A stretch of DNA of 64,000 nucleotides from Streptomyces sp. HUAS ZL42 (GCF_040782645.1 NZ_CP160403.1:9335001-9399000), one strand, 5' to 3'. Shown: positions 17,169 through 27,170, counted from the first letter of the stretch. Notes: generated by a model not told the origin, from the sequence alone. Translations and numbers: made by a program.

Positions 17169-18172
17169 CACCGGGTGCCCTTCGCGGCGAACTGGGCGAC
17201 CTGGTCGACGTTGTCCTTGGTGATGAAGGCGGGGCCGGTCAGGATGGGGGCGGTGCTGCCGCCGCTGAAGTTGCCGTTGGTCTTGTAGAGCCAGAGGGAG
17301 TCGACGGCGAGGTAGCCCTGGAGGTAGGGCTGCTGGTCGACGGCGAATTCGACGTCGCCGTTCTGGACGGCCTTGACGAGGTCCTTGTTGAGGTCGAAGG
17401 TGGCGACCTTGGCCTTGCTGGTGGCGTCGGAGACGGACTGGACGGCGGTGAGGGCGATGGGGGCGCCGAGGGTGACGACCTGGTCGATGGTGGAGTCGGC
17501 CTTGAGTTTGGCGGTGATGGTCGACTTCACGGAGGGCATGTCGGTGCCGTTGACGTAGAGGATGTCGGTGGTGCCGGTGAAGCCCTTCTTCAGGCCGGCG
17601 CAGCGGGCTTCGAGGGCGACTTGTCCTTGTTCCTGGATGACGCACAGGGCGTGCTTGGCGCCGAGTTGGTTGAGGCGGGCGCCGAAGGCCTGGCCGGCGA
17701 TGTTCTCGTCCTGGCCGAAGTATTCGAGCATGCCGAGTTTCTTCCAGTCGTCGACGCCGGAGTTGAAGCCGACGACGGGGATGCCGGCGGCGTTGGCCTT
17801 GGCGACGACGTCTTTCATGGCGTCGGGCTTGGCGGCGGTCAGGGCGATGCCGTCGACCTTTTGGTCGATGGCGTTCTGGACGAGGTTGGCCTGGTTGCCG
17901 GCGCTGGGGTCGCTGGAGTAGACGAGTTTGATGTTGTCCTTGGCGGCGGCGGCCTGGGCGCCCTTGCGGATGAGGTCCCAGAAGGTGTCGCCGGGGGAGG
18001 CGTGGGTGACCATGGCCACGGTCATGCGGGGGGTGGTGGCCTTGCCCGCCGAGGCGGCCGCGCCGCCTTCCTCGGACTTCTTGCCGCCGGAGCTGCTGGA
18101 GCAGCCCGTGGCGAGCAGGACGCCGGTGAGGACCGTGGCGGTCAGGGCGGCGGCTCGGTGGTTTCTGTGCAT
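17168..18172 (-). CDS. Sugar (inositol) ABC transporter substrate-binding lipoprotein
   Basis: 334-aa periplasmic-binding-protein-1-like lipoprotein. A signal peptide ends in the lipobox LLATGC, followed by a Ser/Gly-rich linker. The body (VDGIALTAAKPDAMK, GIPVVGFNSG) has the sugar-binding fold. It is the first gene of the inositol uptake and catabolism locus, with a promoter and operator 160-230 bp upstream at 18334-18398. Substrate assignment rests on the gene neighbourhood. Confidence 0.9.
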   Translation of the reverse strand: MHRNHRAAALTATVLTGVLLATGCSSSSGGKKSEEGGAAASAGKATTPRMTVAMVTHASPGDTFWDLIRKGAQAAAAKDNIKLVYSSDPSAGNQANLVQNAIDQKVDGIALTAAKPDAMKDVVAKANAAGIPVVGFNSGVDDWKKLGMLEYFGQDENIAGQAFGARLNQLGAKHALCVIQEQGQVALEARCAGLKKGFTGTTDILYVNGTDMPSVKSTITAKLKADSTIDQVVTLGAPIALTAVQSVSDATSKAKVATFDLNKDLVKAVQNGDVEFAVDQQPYLQGYLAVDSLWLYKTNGNFSGGSTAPILTGPAFITKDNVDQVAQFAAKGTR

Positions 18173-18333
18173 GTCCCTTGCACCTCGCTGTGCTGATCAG
18201 GTGGGAAAGAGGTTTCGGCCTTGACGAAGAGGTCCCGCCCGGCCTGGCGCGGCGGGCGAGGGGTTTGGGGCGTGCCTTGTGCGGCGGAGCGCTGTTGTCT
18301 GTGGCAGCCGTGGGTGTGGCCGCTGATGGGTTG

Positions 18334-18398
18334 CTAGAGCGCGCCACTAGCGCGCTCTAGTTGCCACGTACTATGAAACGGCGCATCGGTGATGTCAA
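18334..18398 (-). promoter_or_regulatory. Promoter with palindromic operator of the inositol locus
   Basis: On the minus strand TTGACA (18393-18398) and CATAGT (18370-18375) are separated by exactly 17 bp. Just downstream, over or right after the transcription start, lies a perfect inverted repeat of CTAGAGCGCGC with a 5-bp spacer (18334-18360). Such a placement fits repression by a GntR- or LacI-type inositol regulator. No such regulator gene is in the window. Confidence 0.7.
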
Positions 18399-18430
18399 CA
18401 GGTTTGTCAGGACGTTCCAACAAAATGTCG

Positions 18431-19238
18431 GATGGTGATCGTGGCGCTACCGACCCTGTTGGTGTGGCGTCGTCAAGGTGAGGCCAGTTGCGGCGAGCTT
18501 GGGGGCGCGAGGTCCAGAGGCGCGACGGGGCGAGCTTGCTCAGCCGCGGGACGGGTCACCGGCAGGTGGATGCGCCGCCACGTGGGACACCCGGCGGTCA
18601 GTGCGAACGCGGCGGCGGTGGCGGCCGTCAGGCCCACCACGGCGAAGGACGCGGGCAGGCGTGCCGCCGTACAGGAAGGGCAGGCGCAGGGCGGAGCGTC
18701 GTGCAGGACGGCGAGGGGCAGGCGTAGGGCGGAGCGTCGTGCAGGACGGCGAGGGGCAGGCGTAGGGCGGAGCGTCGTGCAGGACGGCGAGGGGCAGGCG
18801 TAGGGCGGAGCGTCGTGCAGGACGGCGAGGGGCAGGCGTAGGGCGGAGCGTCGTGCAGGACGGCGAGGGGCAGGCGTAGGGGGGAGCCACCGTGCAGGAC
18901 GGCGAACGGCGCCGACGCGGTCGCTCTCTCGTCGACGCCGCGGTGGCCATCGCCCGGTCGCATCCCGACGAATACATCCGCCACCGGGTCGAGCACCAGG
19001 TCCGCAGCTGACCAGCCGCTTGGCACGTGACCGTCTGGCCCTGCGGGGCATCGGCGGGTCGGCCAGAGTCAGGTGGTCCCCACCCGCGATGGAGCACTTC
19101 GCGGAGATCGAGGCATGCAGGGCCGCGTACTGTGGCCGGGCCGGATGGGCGGCTGCCGCAGTTGACGACCTTTCAGCTCGGGCGGACCGCTCGGCCGCCG
19201 CCTCGAGTTCCTGGTGCAGCCGTGATCGTCGGTTTTCC
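18431..19238. other. Gene-poor region with no convincing coding sequence
   Basis: About 0.8 kb in which open frames on both strands are Arg/Ala-rich and change meaning with every repeat unit, so I accept none of them. It contains the tandem array at 18663-18892. A short frame at about 18894-19009 ending in a tail with PDEYIRH could be the remnant of a gene end, but it has no recognisable homologue. Confidence 0.55.
18663..18892. repeat. 38-bp tandem repeat array (about six copies)
   Basis: Units start with GTGCAGGACGGCGAGGGG at 18701, 18739, 18777, 18815 and 18853. The four central copies are essentially identical. The copy at 18663 and the end of the last copy are degenerate. There are no spacers, so this is a minisatellite and not a CRISPR. 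A period of 38 shifts the reading frame each copy, which argues against a coding role. Confidence 0.9.
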
Positions 19239-19280
19239 GGGGAGATGGCCGCGGTGGCTCTCCATCGCGGCCATCTCCCC
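19239..19280 (-). terminator. Strong hairpin terminator after the carbonic anhydrase gene
   Basis: A perfect 15-bp stem, GGGGAGATGGCCGCG (19239-19253) and its complement (19266-19280), with a 12-base loop. It lies 15 bp beyond the stop of the minus-strand carbonic anhydrase gene. Confidence 0.8.
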
Positions 19281-19295
19281 GCCATGTACGGAGGT

Positions 19296-20081
19296 TCAGC
19301 TGATGCGGTGCACTCGCTGGGTGGTCAGTTCGTAGCGGGCGCCGACGATGGCCAGCGCGCCCGAGTCCACCTTGGCGGCGAGATCGGGCTCCGCGGCGAG
19401 CCGTGACCGGATGAGCCGTATGTTCGCGTCGATCGTCGCGTCGATGCGCGCGTCACCCTCCTTGCTGCGGTCGATGGCCGGGCTGATCTGGTCGGCCAGG
19501 TACTGGATGTGGGCGGGCAGTTCTTCGCCCGACTCGTCCGCCTGGACCGTGGCCTTCACTGCCCCGCACGACTGGTGGCCGAGCACCATGAGCAGCGGGA
19601 TGCCCAGCTCGAGCACGCCGTACGCGAGGCTGCCGAGCACGGCCTCGTCGAGGACCTGGCCCGCGCTGCGGACGGTCATCAGATCGCCGAGGCCCTGGTC
19701 GAAGACCAGCTCCGGAGGGACCCGGGAGTCGATGCAGCCGAGTATGAGGGCGAAGGGGTGCTGACCGGTCGTCAGCGCCTGGCGGACGACGGGCGTCTCG
19801 TCGGGGTGCCGCTCGCGGAAGGTACGCCAGCGGCAGTTGCCCGCCGCCAGCTCCCGCAGAGCCTCCTCGGCGGTGGTGGGCCGCTTGCGCGGAGCGGTGG
19901 TGGGGGGCGCGGCGACCGCGGGGGAGGCGCCGACGGCGAGGCCGGTTCCGAGGACAGCGGTCCCGGTGAGCGCGGCGCGCAGGAGGGAGCGCCGGGCGGG
20001 GGGTGTCGTGCCGGTGACCGGGGCGCCGGATGCCGTCCGCTGTGGGCGGACCGCTCCGTCAGGTACTGGATCAGAGTTCAC
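19296..20081 (-). CDS. Beta-class carbonic anhydrase, Tat-exported type
   Basis: Interconverts CO2 and bicarbonate. Zinc ligands of the beta class are visible: Cys and Asp in GCIDSRVPPE and His/Cys in GHQSCGAVKA. The 261-aa protein has a long N-terminus with RRSLLRAALTG followed by a hydrophobic stretch and AVAAPP, suggesting a twin-arginine signal and an extracytoplasmic location. This is a known variant in Streptomyces. The GTG at 20081 is the start. The gene is monocistronic and followed by a strong hairpin. Confidence 0.88.
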   Translation of the reverse strand: MNSDPVPDGAVRPQRTASGAPVTGTTPPARRSLLRAALTGTAVLGTGLAVGASPAVAAPPTTAPRKRPTTAEEALRELAAGNCRWRTFRERHPDETPVVRQALTTGQHPFALILGCIDSRVPPELVFDQGLGDLMTVRSAGQVLDEAVLGSLAYGVLELGIPLLMVLGHQSCGAVKATVQADESGEELPAHIQYLADQISPAIDRSKEGDARIDATIDANIRLIRSRLAAEPDLAAKVDSGALAIVGARYELTTQRVHRIS

Positions 20082-20128
20082 GGAGGGGAACGTATGTCCG
20101 GCTCGACGCGCCTCCGTTCGGGTTACTG

Positions 20129-20167
20129 AATCATGGGTGAGTGTTGGCGAATCATGGTCAAGTGTTG
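20129..20167. repeat. Two 18-bp direct repeats upstream of the carbonic anhydrase gene
   Basis: AATCATGGGTGAGTGTTG (20129) and AATCATGGTCAAGTGTTG (20150), period 21 bp, about two helical turns. They lie in the region between the divergent carbonic anhydrase and rox genes and could be paired regulator sites. Confidence 0.5.
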
Positions 20168-20302
20168 AACTTTTCTTGGCGGCCCCGAGAGAAGTCCTTT
20201 GGCTGGAGGTCGAGCGGGAAGCGCCGATGTCGACGCCGCATTCGTTGGTCCTGGCGGGTCGTTGACTGGCGCGAAGTACGCGCGCACCGCAGCAAAGACA
20301 AA

Positions 20303-20327
20303 GGCAAGGAGTCGCCCACTCCTTGCC
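20303..20327 (+). terminator. Hairpin, possible terminator or attenuator upstream of rox
   Basis: A perfect 10-bp stem, GGCAAGGAGT with its complement, and a CGCCC loop, 24 bp before the rifamycin-associated element. Neither flanking gene is transcribed into it from nearby, so its role is unclear. Confidence 0.45.
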
Positions 20328-20350
20328 ACTCTCAACCTATAGCGCACCGG

Positions 20351-20369
20351 GGGCCTTGCGGCAAGGCCC
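20351..20369 (+). promoter_or_regulatory. Rifamycin-associated element (RAE)
   Basis: The 19-bp interrupted palindrome GGGCCTTGCGGCAAGGCCC lies 113 bp before the rox start. It matches the conserved palindrome known upstream of rifamycin-inactivating genes in actinomycetes, which mediates induction by rifamycins. Recognition is from memory of that motif. Its position before a rifampicin monooxygenase gene supports it strongly. Confidence 0.85.
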
Positions 20370-20426
20370 GGGTCATGCCGCAGAATCTCTGGCCGAGGCC
20401 ACGACCTGCGGAAATCGGGGATTCGC

Positions 20427-20464
20427 GAAGTACATATGCGTTCTTGAAGTGCATGTGCGTTCTT
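20427..20464 (+). repeat. 19-bp tandem repeat just upstream of rox
   Basis: GAAGTACATATGCGTTCTT followed at once by GAAGTGCATGTGCGTTCTT, two differences in 19 bp, ending 17 bp before the rox ATG. It is relatively AT-rich for this genome. It may hold the promoter or a leader structure. Confidence 0.5.
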
Positions 20465-20469
20465 GTTGA

Positions 20470-21909
<1,440 letters not shown>

Positions 21910-22010
21910 GCGCGCAGCTACCCAATTGGCTTGTTTCAAGCCGTAGTTGATGACCCGTGGGTGCTTCACGGCACTGCCCGCAGCTGAAAGGAAGGAGGTG
22001 GCGGGCTGAG

Positions 22011-22047
22011 GGCCCTCGCAGTGCGTGGGCCGCACCGGGCCTGCAGC
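22011..22047 (+). repeat. 37-bp fragment copied from the FUSC gene
   Basis: Matches 22499-22535 inside the following gene with two mismatches and would encode GPRSAWAAPGLQ in one frame. The flanks do not match, so this is a short remnant rather than a second gene. Confidence 0.65.
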
Positions 22048-22180
22048 CTGCTGCCCCCTGACATGCACGTCAGCCGGCACAGGCCCACAATGGTCGCAGG
22101 TAGGCATGGTGCGCGAAGACGCCGGATCACTGTCGGTACCGACGCCCGCGGCAGGGCAGTGACACAGCCGGAGGGCGGCG

Positions 22181-24208
22181 ATGGCCCGTGATGTGGCTCG
22201 GATGACGGTGCTGCGCCGGGCGGTGCAGACCACGGTCGCAGCGAGCGCGGGGTTCTACCTGTGTCTGTACGGATTCGACGAGCCCGTGGCTGCGCTCTAC
22301 GCGCTGTTCGCTCCGATCGCGCTGGGACCGCTGTCCTCCATCGCGGGAGCCGGCCGCCGGCGGGCGGGGGTGATGGTGCGCGCGCTGCCGTTCGCCTTGA
22401 TGCTGGTCGCCCTCGGCACGGCACTCGCGGCAAGTACCTGGGCGGCCGTGGCCGGAATGGCGGTCGTCGGCTTCGTACTGGGCTTCGCCCCGGTGGGCGG
22501 CCCTCGCAGCGCGGGGGCCGCACCGGGCCTGCAGCTGTTCTACATCCTGGCGTGCTTCCCGCCGTACGCCCCGCAGACACTGCCGGCCCGACTCGCCGGT
22601 GCGAGCCTGGGCGTCCTGGCGCTGGCCGCGTGCAGCTCACTCATCCTCCCCGGTACGCCCGCGCGAAGCTACCGCGCCCGGCTGGCCGACGCGCTCGAGA
22701 CCGCGGCGGAAGCCGCAAGCGGTCGCACGGGTGTCGAACTCCTTCGCGAACGCAGCAAGCAGTTGAGGTTCTCCTACGTGCCACCCGGCGAGCGCCCTAC
22801 AGGCCCGGGGCGCGAAGACCGGGCGCTCACCCAGGCCGGCGCGGCGACCCGCCGTCTCCTCGAGGGGCTGGCCGAACTCTCGGCGCTGCACGGTCCCGCG
22901 GTGGTCACCGACCCGTCGTGTGACGTCCTGCTCGCCCGAGTCGCCGACGTGTGCGCGTCTGCCCGTGCGGCGCTGCGGGCCGGCGCAGGCGTGCCATCGG
23001 TGGCGTCCTTGGCGGCGTTGATGGAACACGTCCAGGCGGAACGCATCCGACGAAGCGCGCCGCCCGCACGGCCGGACATCGGCGTACTGCGGAAACAGTC
23101 GGCCGTACTGGAAGTCGCGGCGGCCGCCTGGGTCGCCGTCACGGCACTGGGCATCGCGGAACGCGGGCGGACGGCACCACCGGCCGCAGGGGATGTCTTC
23201 TGGTACGCCGACCTCCCCACGCACCGCCTGTGGGCACGCCGTATGGGCGCCAATCTCACACGGCGTTCTGTGTGGTTCCAGAACGCGGTACGGGTGGCAC
23301 TGGGACTGGCAGCGGCACGGCTCGTGGCGGGCACACTCGACCTCGCGCACGGCTTCTGGGTCCTGCTGGCGGTGCTGACATTGGGACGCACCACCGTGGG
23401 CGCGACGTGGAAGGCGGTTCGGCAGGCGCTCCTCGGCAACCTGGTGGGCGCCGCGGCTGCCGGAGTCATGCTGCTGACCGTGGGACAGCATTCGGACGTC
23501 TATGCGGCCCTGCTCGTACCGGTCATGCTCGTGGCGTTCATCCTGGGACCGCTCTTGGGCATCGTCTTCGCACAAGGCCTGTTCACCTTCTTGGTGGCCC
23601 TCGTCTTCGCCCAAGTCACGCCGGTGAACTGGCGGTTGTCCGAAGTACGTCTGATCGACGTCGTCACCGGCAGCATCATCGGTCTGCTGTGCGGCCTGCT
23701 GGCCTGGCCGGCCGGCGGGCACCGGGAGGTCCGCCGCACGATGGCCGATCTGCTTCGGGCGTGCGGAGACCTCATCCCGCCCACTGCCGATCTGTTGACG
23801 AACCCCTCGGTGTCGCCGACGTCGCTGCCGACCCTGCCGCTGCTGCATCGTCTGAGACTGGCCGAGGCGGCCTACGCGCAGTACCGCAACGAACCCACCG
23901 CAGCCCAGGAGCGGGCGCCCGCAGACTGGCACGCGGTTCTCATCGTGGCCCACCAGACACTGCAGGGAACACAGCGCCTGCTGCGCTTCGACCTCGCCGC
24001 GCCCGACCCCCCTTCCGACCCGGCGCGCCGCGCAGGCAGCAGCACGTCACGCCTGCCGGAACCAGGACCAGACGCAGGGCGGCACACATGCACGCTGCCG
24101 GACAGGGCAGTGGCGCAGCCCGTGCTCGTCGACCTCGACGCCTGGCTGACCGGCATAGCCCGTCAGCTCGACCGGATATCCGCATCGGTCCCGACAAGCT
24201 CCGGCTGA
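22181..24208 (+). CDS. FUSC-family membrane transporter (aromatic acid or fusaric-acid-type efflux)
   Basis: 675-aa integral membrane protein with two hydrophobic halves (about residues 20-150 and 365-520), each having several membrane segments around a cytoplasmic middle domain. This is the fused arrangement of the FUSC/aromatic acid exporter family. GPRSAGAAPGLQ and LGRTTVGATWKAVRQALLGNLVGAA are typical conserved stretches. It stands alone 272 bp after rox in the same direction. Co-expression and efflux of aromatic antibiotics is a possible but unproven link. Confidence 0.82.
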   Translation: MARDVARMTVLRRAVQTTVAASAGFYLCLYGFDEPVAALYALFAPIALGPLSSIAGAGRRRAGVMVRALPFALMLVALGTALAASTWAAVAGMAVVGFVLGFAPVGGPRSAGAAPGLQLFYILACFPPYAPQTLPARLAGASLGVLALAACSSLILPGTPARSYRARLADALETAAEAASGRTGVELLRERSKQLRFSYVPPGERPTGPGREDRALTQAGAATRRLLEGLAELSALHGPAVVTDPSCDVLLARVADVCASARAALRAGAGVPSVASLAALMEHVQAERIRRSAPPARPDIGVLRKQSAVLEVAAAAWVAVTALGIAERGRTAPPAAGDVFWYADLPTHRLWARRMGANLTRRSVWFQNAVRVALGLAAARLVAGTLDLAHGFWVLLAVLTLGRTTVGATWKAVRQALLGNLVGAAAAGVMLLTVGQHSDVYAALLVPVMLVAFILGPLLGIVFAQGLFTFLVALVFAQVTPVNWRLSEVRLIDVVTGSIIGLLCGLLAWPAGGHREVRRTMADLLRACGDLIPPTADLLTNPSVSPTSLPTLPLLHRLRLAEAAYAQYRNEPTAAQERAPADWHAVLIVAHQTLQGTQRLLRFDLAAPDPPSDPARRAGSSTSRLPEPGPDAGRHTCTLPDRAVAQPVLVDLDAWLTGIARQLDRISASVPTSSG

Positions 24209-24265
24209 CAATCCCGCCGACGTCCTACGAACTGCCGGGCAGCGGAAGACGGGGCGCTGGAGAGC

Positions 24266-26332
24266 CTACAGCGCCCGCGCCACGAGGAGGGCGACGTCGT
24301 CGTGGTCGTCGGGGTGACGCAGGCCGTACAGCAGGAGGTCGCAGGTTTCCTCGAGGGGCCGTTGCGGTTCGTCGAGGAAACTGAGGAGGACGTTCAGGCG
24401 GTCGTCGATGGAGTGGTACCGGGTCTCGACGAGGCCGTCGGTGTAGAGGACCAGCACGTCGCCGGGGCCGAGGTCCACCGTGGTGGTCTCGAAGGGGACG
24501 CCGCCGACTCCGAGCGGGGTTGCCGTGGGCAGGTCGAGCAGCTCGGGGGCTCGGTCCGGGCGTGCCAGCGCGGGCGGCATGTGTCCGGCGTTGGCGATAC
24601 GGCAGCGGCGCGTGTGCGGGTCGTACACGGCGTAGAGGCACGTGACGATGTAGTGCTCCAGGTCGCAGGTGATCTTGTCCAGGTGCTGCAGCACGGCGCC
24701 GGGGGCGAGATCGAGATCTGCGTAGGCGCAGGTGGCGGTGCGCAGCCGGCCCATGGTGGCGGCGGCGTCGATGCCGTTGCCCATGACGTCGCCCACGACC
24801 AGGGCGGTCTTGTCGTCGACCAGAGGGATGACGTCGTACCAGTCGCCGCCGACCTCGCTGGTGGCCTGGGCGGGCCGGTAGCGGGAGGCGAGTTCCAGGC
24901 CGGTCTGGTGAGGCGGGTGGTCGGGCAGCAGGCTGCGCTGAAGCGTGAGCGCGGTGTTGCGCACGCTCTGGAACCAGCGGGCGTTGTCGATGGCCACAGC
25001 GGCGCGGCTGGCCAGCTCACTGGCCAGGACGACGTCGTCCTCGTCGAAGGGGAGCGGGTTGCGGGTGCGTTTGAGGTCGAGGGCGCCGAGCACCTCCCCG
25101 TGGGCGACCAACGGAACGGCGAGATAGGAGTGGACGCCTGCGCGGGCCAGGAGTGTGGTGGCCTCGGCGTCGCGGGCGATGCGCGGCAGGTCCTTGTCGC
25201 CGACGTGGCGTACCAGCACGGGCCGACCGGAATGGACGCACAGGGTGACCAAGCGGTCACCGTCGTACGCGGCGAGGTCACCGGGAGGGTCGGCGGCGCG
25301 CAGAGCCACGGTGGGGTGGGTCGCCTTGAGGGCGAGGGCGCGGAAGAGCTCCCGGCCGTTGTCCGGTCTGCGCGTACGGCGGCATGCCAGGGCCGAGTCG
25401 AGAACGTCCACGGCGACTATGTCGGCGAGCTCGTGGGTGGCGATCTCGGCCAGCTCGTCGGCGGTCTGCTCCACCTCCAGCGTCGTGCCTACGCGGGTGG
25501 AGGCTTCGGCGATGAGGGCGAGGCGGCGCCGGGCCCGGTCGGCCTCGCCGGCCGCGCGGTGCCGCTCGGTGACGTCCACGACCGAGGCGGCGGCACCCAG
25601 GACCCGTCCGCCGGGGTCCTCGAGCCGGTAGAAGGAGAGGGACCAGGCGTGGTCGTGGTCGGGGTCGGCCGGGGGACGGCCCACGTGGTACTGGTCGAGC
25701 AGCGGAGTGCCGGTGGTGAGGACCTGACGAAGAGCGGACTCGACGGTGTCGACGTCGGGAAAGGGCAGGGTCTCCCTCAGGCGACGGCCGATGTGGTCTT
25801 CGGCGGGGATCCCGTCGATACGCTCCAGCGCCGGGTTGACCAGGAGATACCGCAGATCGGGGTCCATGAGGGCCAGACCTATCGGAGACTGGTTGATCAG
25901 CCGCTCGCACAGAGCCAGATCGGTCTCGACACGCTGGAGCAGGGTGTGGTCGGCCGCGATGCCCAGGGCGTAGACACCTCCGAGATCGTCCTGCAGCCGC
26001 ATGTTGCGGAACTCCATCAGGCGGCTGCTGCCGTCCTTGTGCCGGACGGGGAACGCGCCGGCCCAGCCCCGCCCTGTCTCCAGCACCTCCGCGAACAGCT
26101 TCCTCACGGCCTGCAGGTGCTCGGGGTGAATGAACAGGCGCGCCGCGTACCTGCCGAGGGCCTCCTGTGCCGTATAGCCGAAGAGCTCCTCGGCCTGCGG
26201 CGTCCAGAACACGATGCGACCGTCGGCGTCGACGACGACGGCGGCAACGCTCAGCACATCCAGCAGGCCGGTGGGCCGTGGCGGCTCGGGGGCGTACTCG
26301 CCACCGTTGGACGGGAAGGATTCGGCTGTCAT
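24266..26332 (-). CDS. PAS-PAS-GAF SpoIIE-family protein phosphatase
   Basis: 688-aa signalling phosphatase. Two PAS domains (about residues 20-145 and 150-270; GRIVFWTPQAEELFGYTAQEALGR marks the first), a GAF domain (about 290-450) and a PP2C-like SpoIIE domain with GGDWYDVIPL, GDVMGNGIDAAA and LYTDGLVETR. Expected to dephosphorylate an anti-anti-sigma factor in response to a ligand, light or redox signal. The ATG at 26332 has a strong GGAGGAGGA site. The longer frame upstream is rejected. No HATPase domain is fused to it, unlike the 49092-51815 protein. Confidence 0.88.
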   Translation of the reverse strand: MTAESFPSNGGEYAPEPPRPTGLLDVLSVAAVVVDADGRIVFWTPQAEELFGYTAQEALGRYAARLFIHPEHLQAVRKLFAEVLETGRGWAGAFPVRHKDGSSRLMEFRNMRLQDDLGGVYALGIAADHTLLQRVETDLALCERLINQSPIGLALMDPDLRYLLVNPALERIDGIPAEDHIGRRLRETLPFPDVDTVESALRQVLTTGTPLLDQYHVGRPPADPDHDHAWSLSFYRLEDPGGRVLGAAASVVDVTERHRAAGEADRARRRLALIAEASTRVGTTLEVEQTADELAEIATHELADIVAVDVLDSALACRRTRRPDNGRELFRALALKATHPTVALRAADPPGDLAAYDGDRLVTLCVHSGRPVLVRHVGDKDLPRIARDAEATTLLARAGVHSYLAVPLVAHGEVLGALDLKRTRNPLPFDEDDVVLASELASRAAVAIDNARWFQSVRNTALTLQRSLLPDHPPHQTGLELASRYRPAQATSEVGGDWYDVIPLVDDKTALVVGDVMGNGIDAAATMGRLRTATCAYADLDLAPGAVLQHLDKITCDLEHYIVTCLYAVYDPHTRRCRIANAGHMPPALARPDRAPELLDLPTATPLGVGGVPFETTTVDLGPGDVLVLYTDGLVETRYHSIDDRLNVLLSFLDEPQRPLEETCDLLLYGLRHPDDHDDVALLVARAL

Positions 26333-26558
26333 CCCAGATCCTCCTCCACCCGGCCGACAGCACGTGCCGACCACTGTCGACACCGTTGTCATCGACGCAT
26401 GTCCGCGTTCTGGCTACCGGCAATTCCCATGGTCTCTCCGGCCCGCGTCATTGCCCAGCCCGGGTGCCGCGGGCGGCACGTCCGAAACCCTGCCCGAGCC
26501 GGCCGCCGGCCGCCGTTTCGCGTGTCCGCCGTCGCCCGTGCCGTCGTACGGTGGCCCT

Positions 26559-26897
26559 ATGACCGACCGTCCGCAGGACGTCGTAGAGGCCGCCTTCCGC
26601 CACTACAGGTCGCAGGACCGAGCCGCGGCCCTGCCCCTCTACTCCGACGACTTCACCTTCACCAGCCCGCGGGACGACCACATCGACAAGGCGGCGTTCT
26701 TCGACCGGTGCTTTCCGACGGCCGACCGGATGACGGACCAGCGGCTGCTGCACGTCACCCCGGCCGACGACGAGATCGTCCTCGTCCACTACGAGTACGA
26801 GCTCACGTCGGGCGGGCGGTACCGCAACGTCGAGGCGATCACGGTGCGAGAGGGGCTCATCCGCGAGGTGCAGGTGTTCTTCGGCGGCAGGGTGTGA
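26559..26897 (+). CDS. NTF2-like/SnoaL-like protein
   Basis: 112-aa single-domain protein with the cystatin-like SnoaL/NTF2 fold pattern: VEAAFRHYRSQDRAAALPLYSDD at the N-terminus and the C-terminal strand pair EAITVREGLIREVQVFFGGRV. Usually a small-molecule-binding or ketosteroid-isomerase-like protein. The substrate is unknown. Its last 50 codons are duplicated at 27171-27322. Confidence 0.8.
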   Translation: MTDRPQDVVEAAFRHYRSQDRAAALPLYSDDFTFTSPRDDHIDKAAFFDRCFPTADRMTDQRLLHVTPADDEIVLVHYEYELTSGGRYRNVEAITVREGLIREVQVFFGGRV

Positions 26898-26927
26898 GCC
26901 GGCGCGGCGGTTTCGGTAGTCCTCTGG

Positions 26928-27152
26928 ATGCGGGCGAACGGGCTTCCCGAGCCTGAGCGAAGGGACTATGTGTTGGGCTGGATCATCTTTTTCGCCGTCA
27001 TCATGGCCCCGTCCCTGATCGGCGTGACCTTCGCGGTCCGCACCGCCCGCCGGGTCGGCAAGGCGGACCGGGCGATGCGTGCCCTGGCCGCTCGGCCTGG
27101 CTGGCAGCAGCTCAAGCGCGACAAGGCCGGAGCAGTGCCAACGGAGTCGTAG
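26928..27152 (+). CDS. Small single-span membrane protein, copy 1
   Basis: 74 aa. One hydrophobic segment (about residues 17-38, GWIIFFAVIMAPSLIGV) is followed by a basic tail with RTARRVGKADRAMRALA. No function is recognised. The C-terminal tail ends in AVPTES because of the 20-bp insert that follows. A second copy lies at 27353-27586. Confidence 0.55.
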   Translation: MRANGLPEPERRDYVLGWIIFFAVIMAPSLIGVTFAVRTARRVGKADRAMRALAARPGWQQLKRDKAGAVPTES

Positions 27153-27170
27153 CAGTGTGGGCCGGTTCGT

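Noticed and set aside
18663..18892. CRISPR-like regularity
   Set aside because: The 38-bp units are directly adjacent with no unique spacers and there are no cas genes. It is a tandem repeat.
18473..19285. Minus-strand open frame of 270 codons over the tandem repeat region
   Set aside because: It only exists because the repeats lack stops. Composition is biased and no motif is present.
22637..23953. Minus-strand open frame inside the FUSC gene
   Set aside because: Arg/His/Gln-rich with no membrane or domain pattern. The plus strand encodes a coherent transporter.
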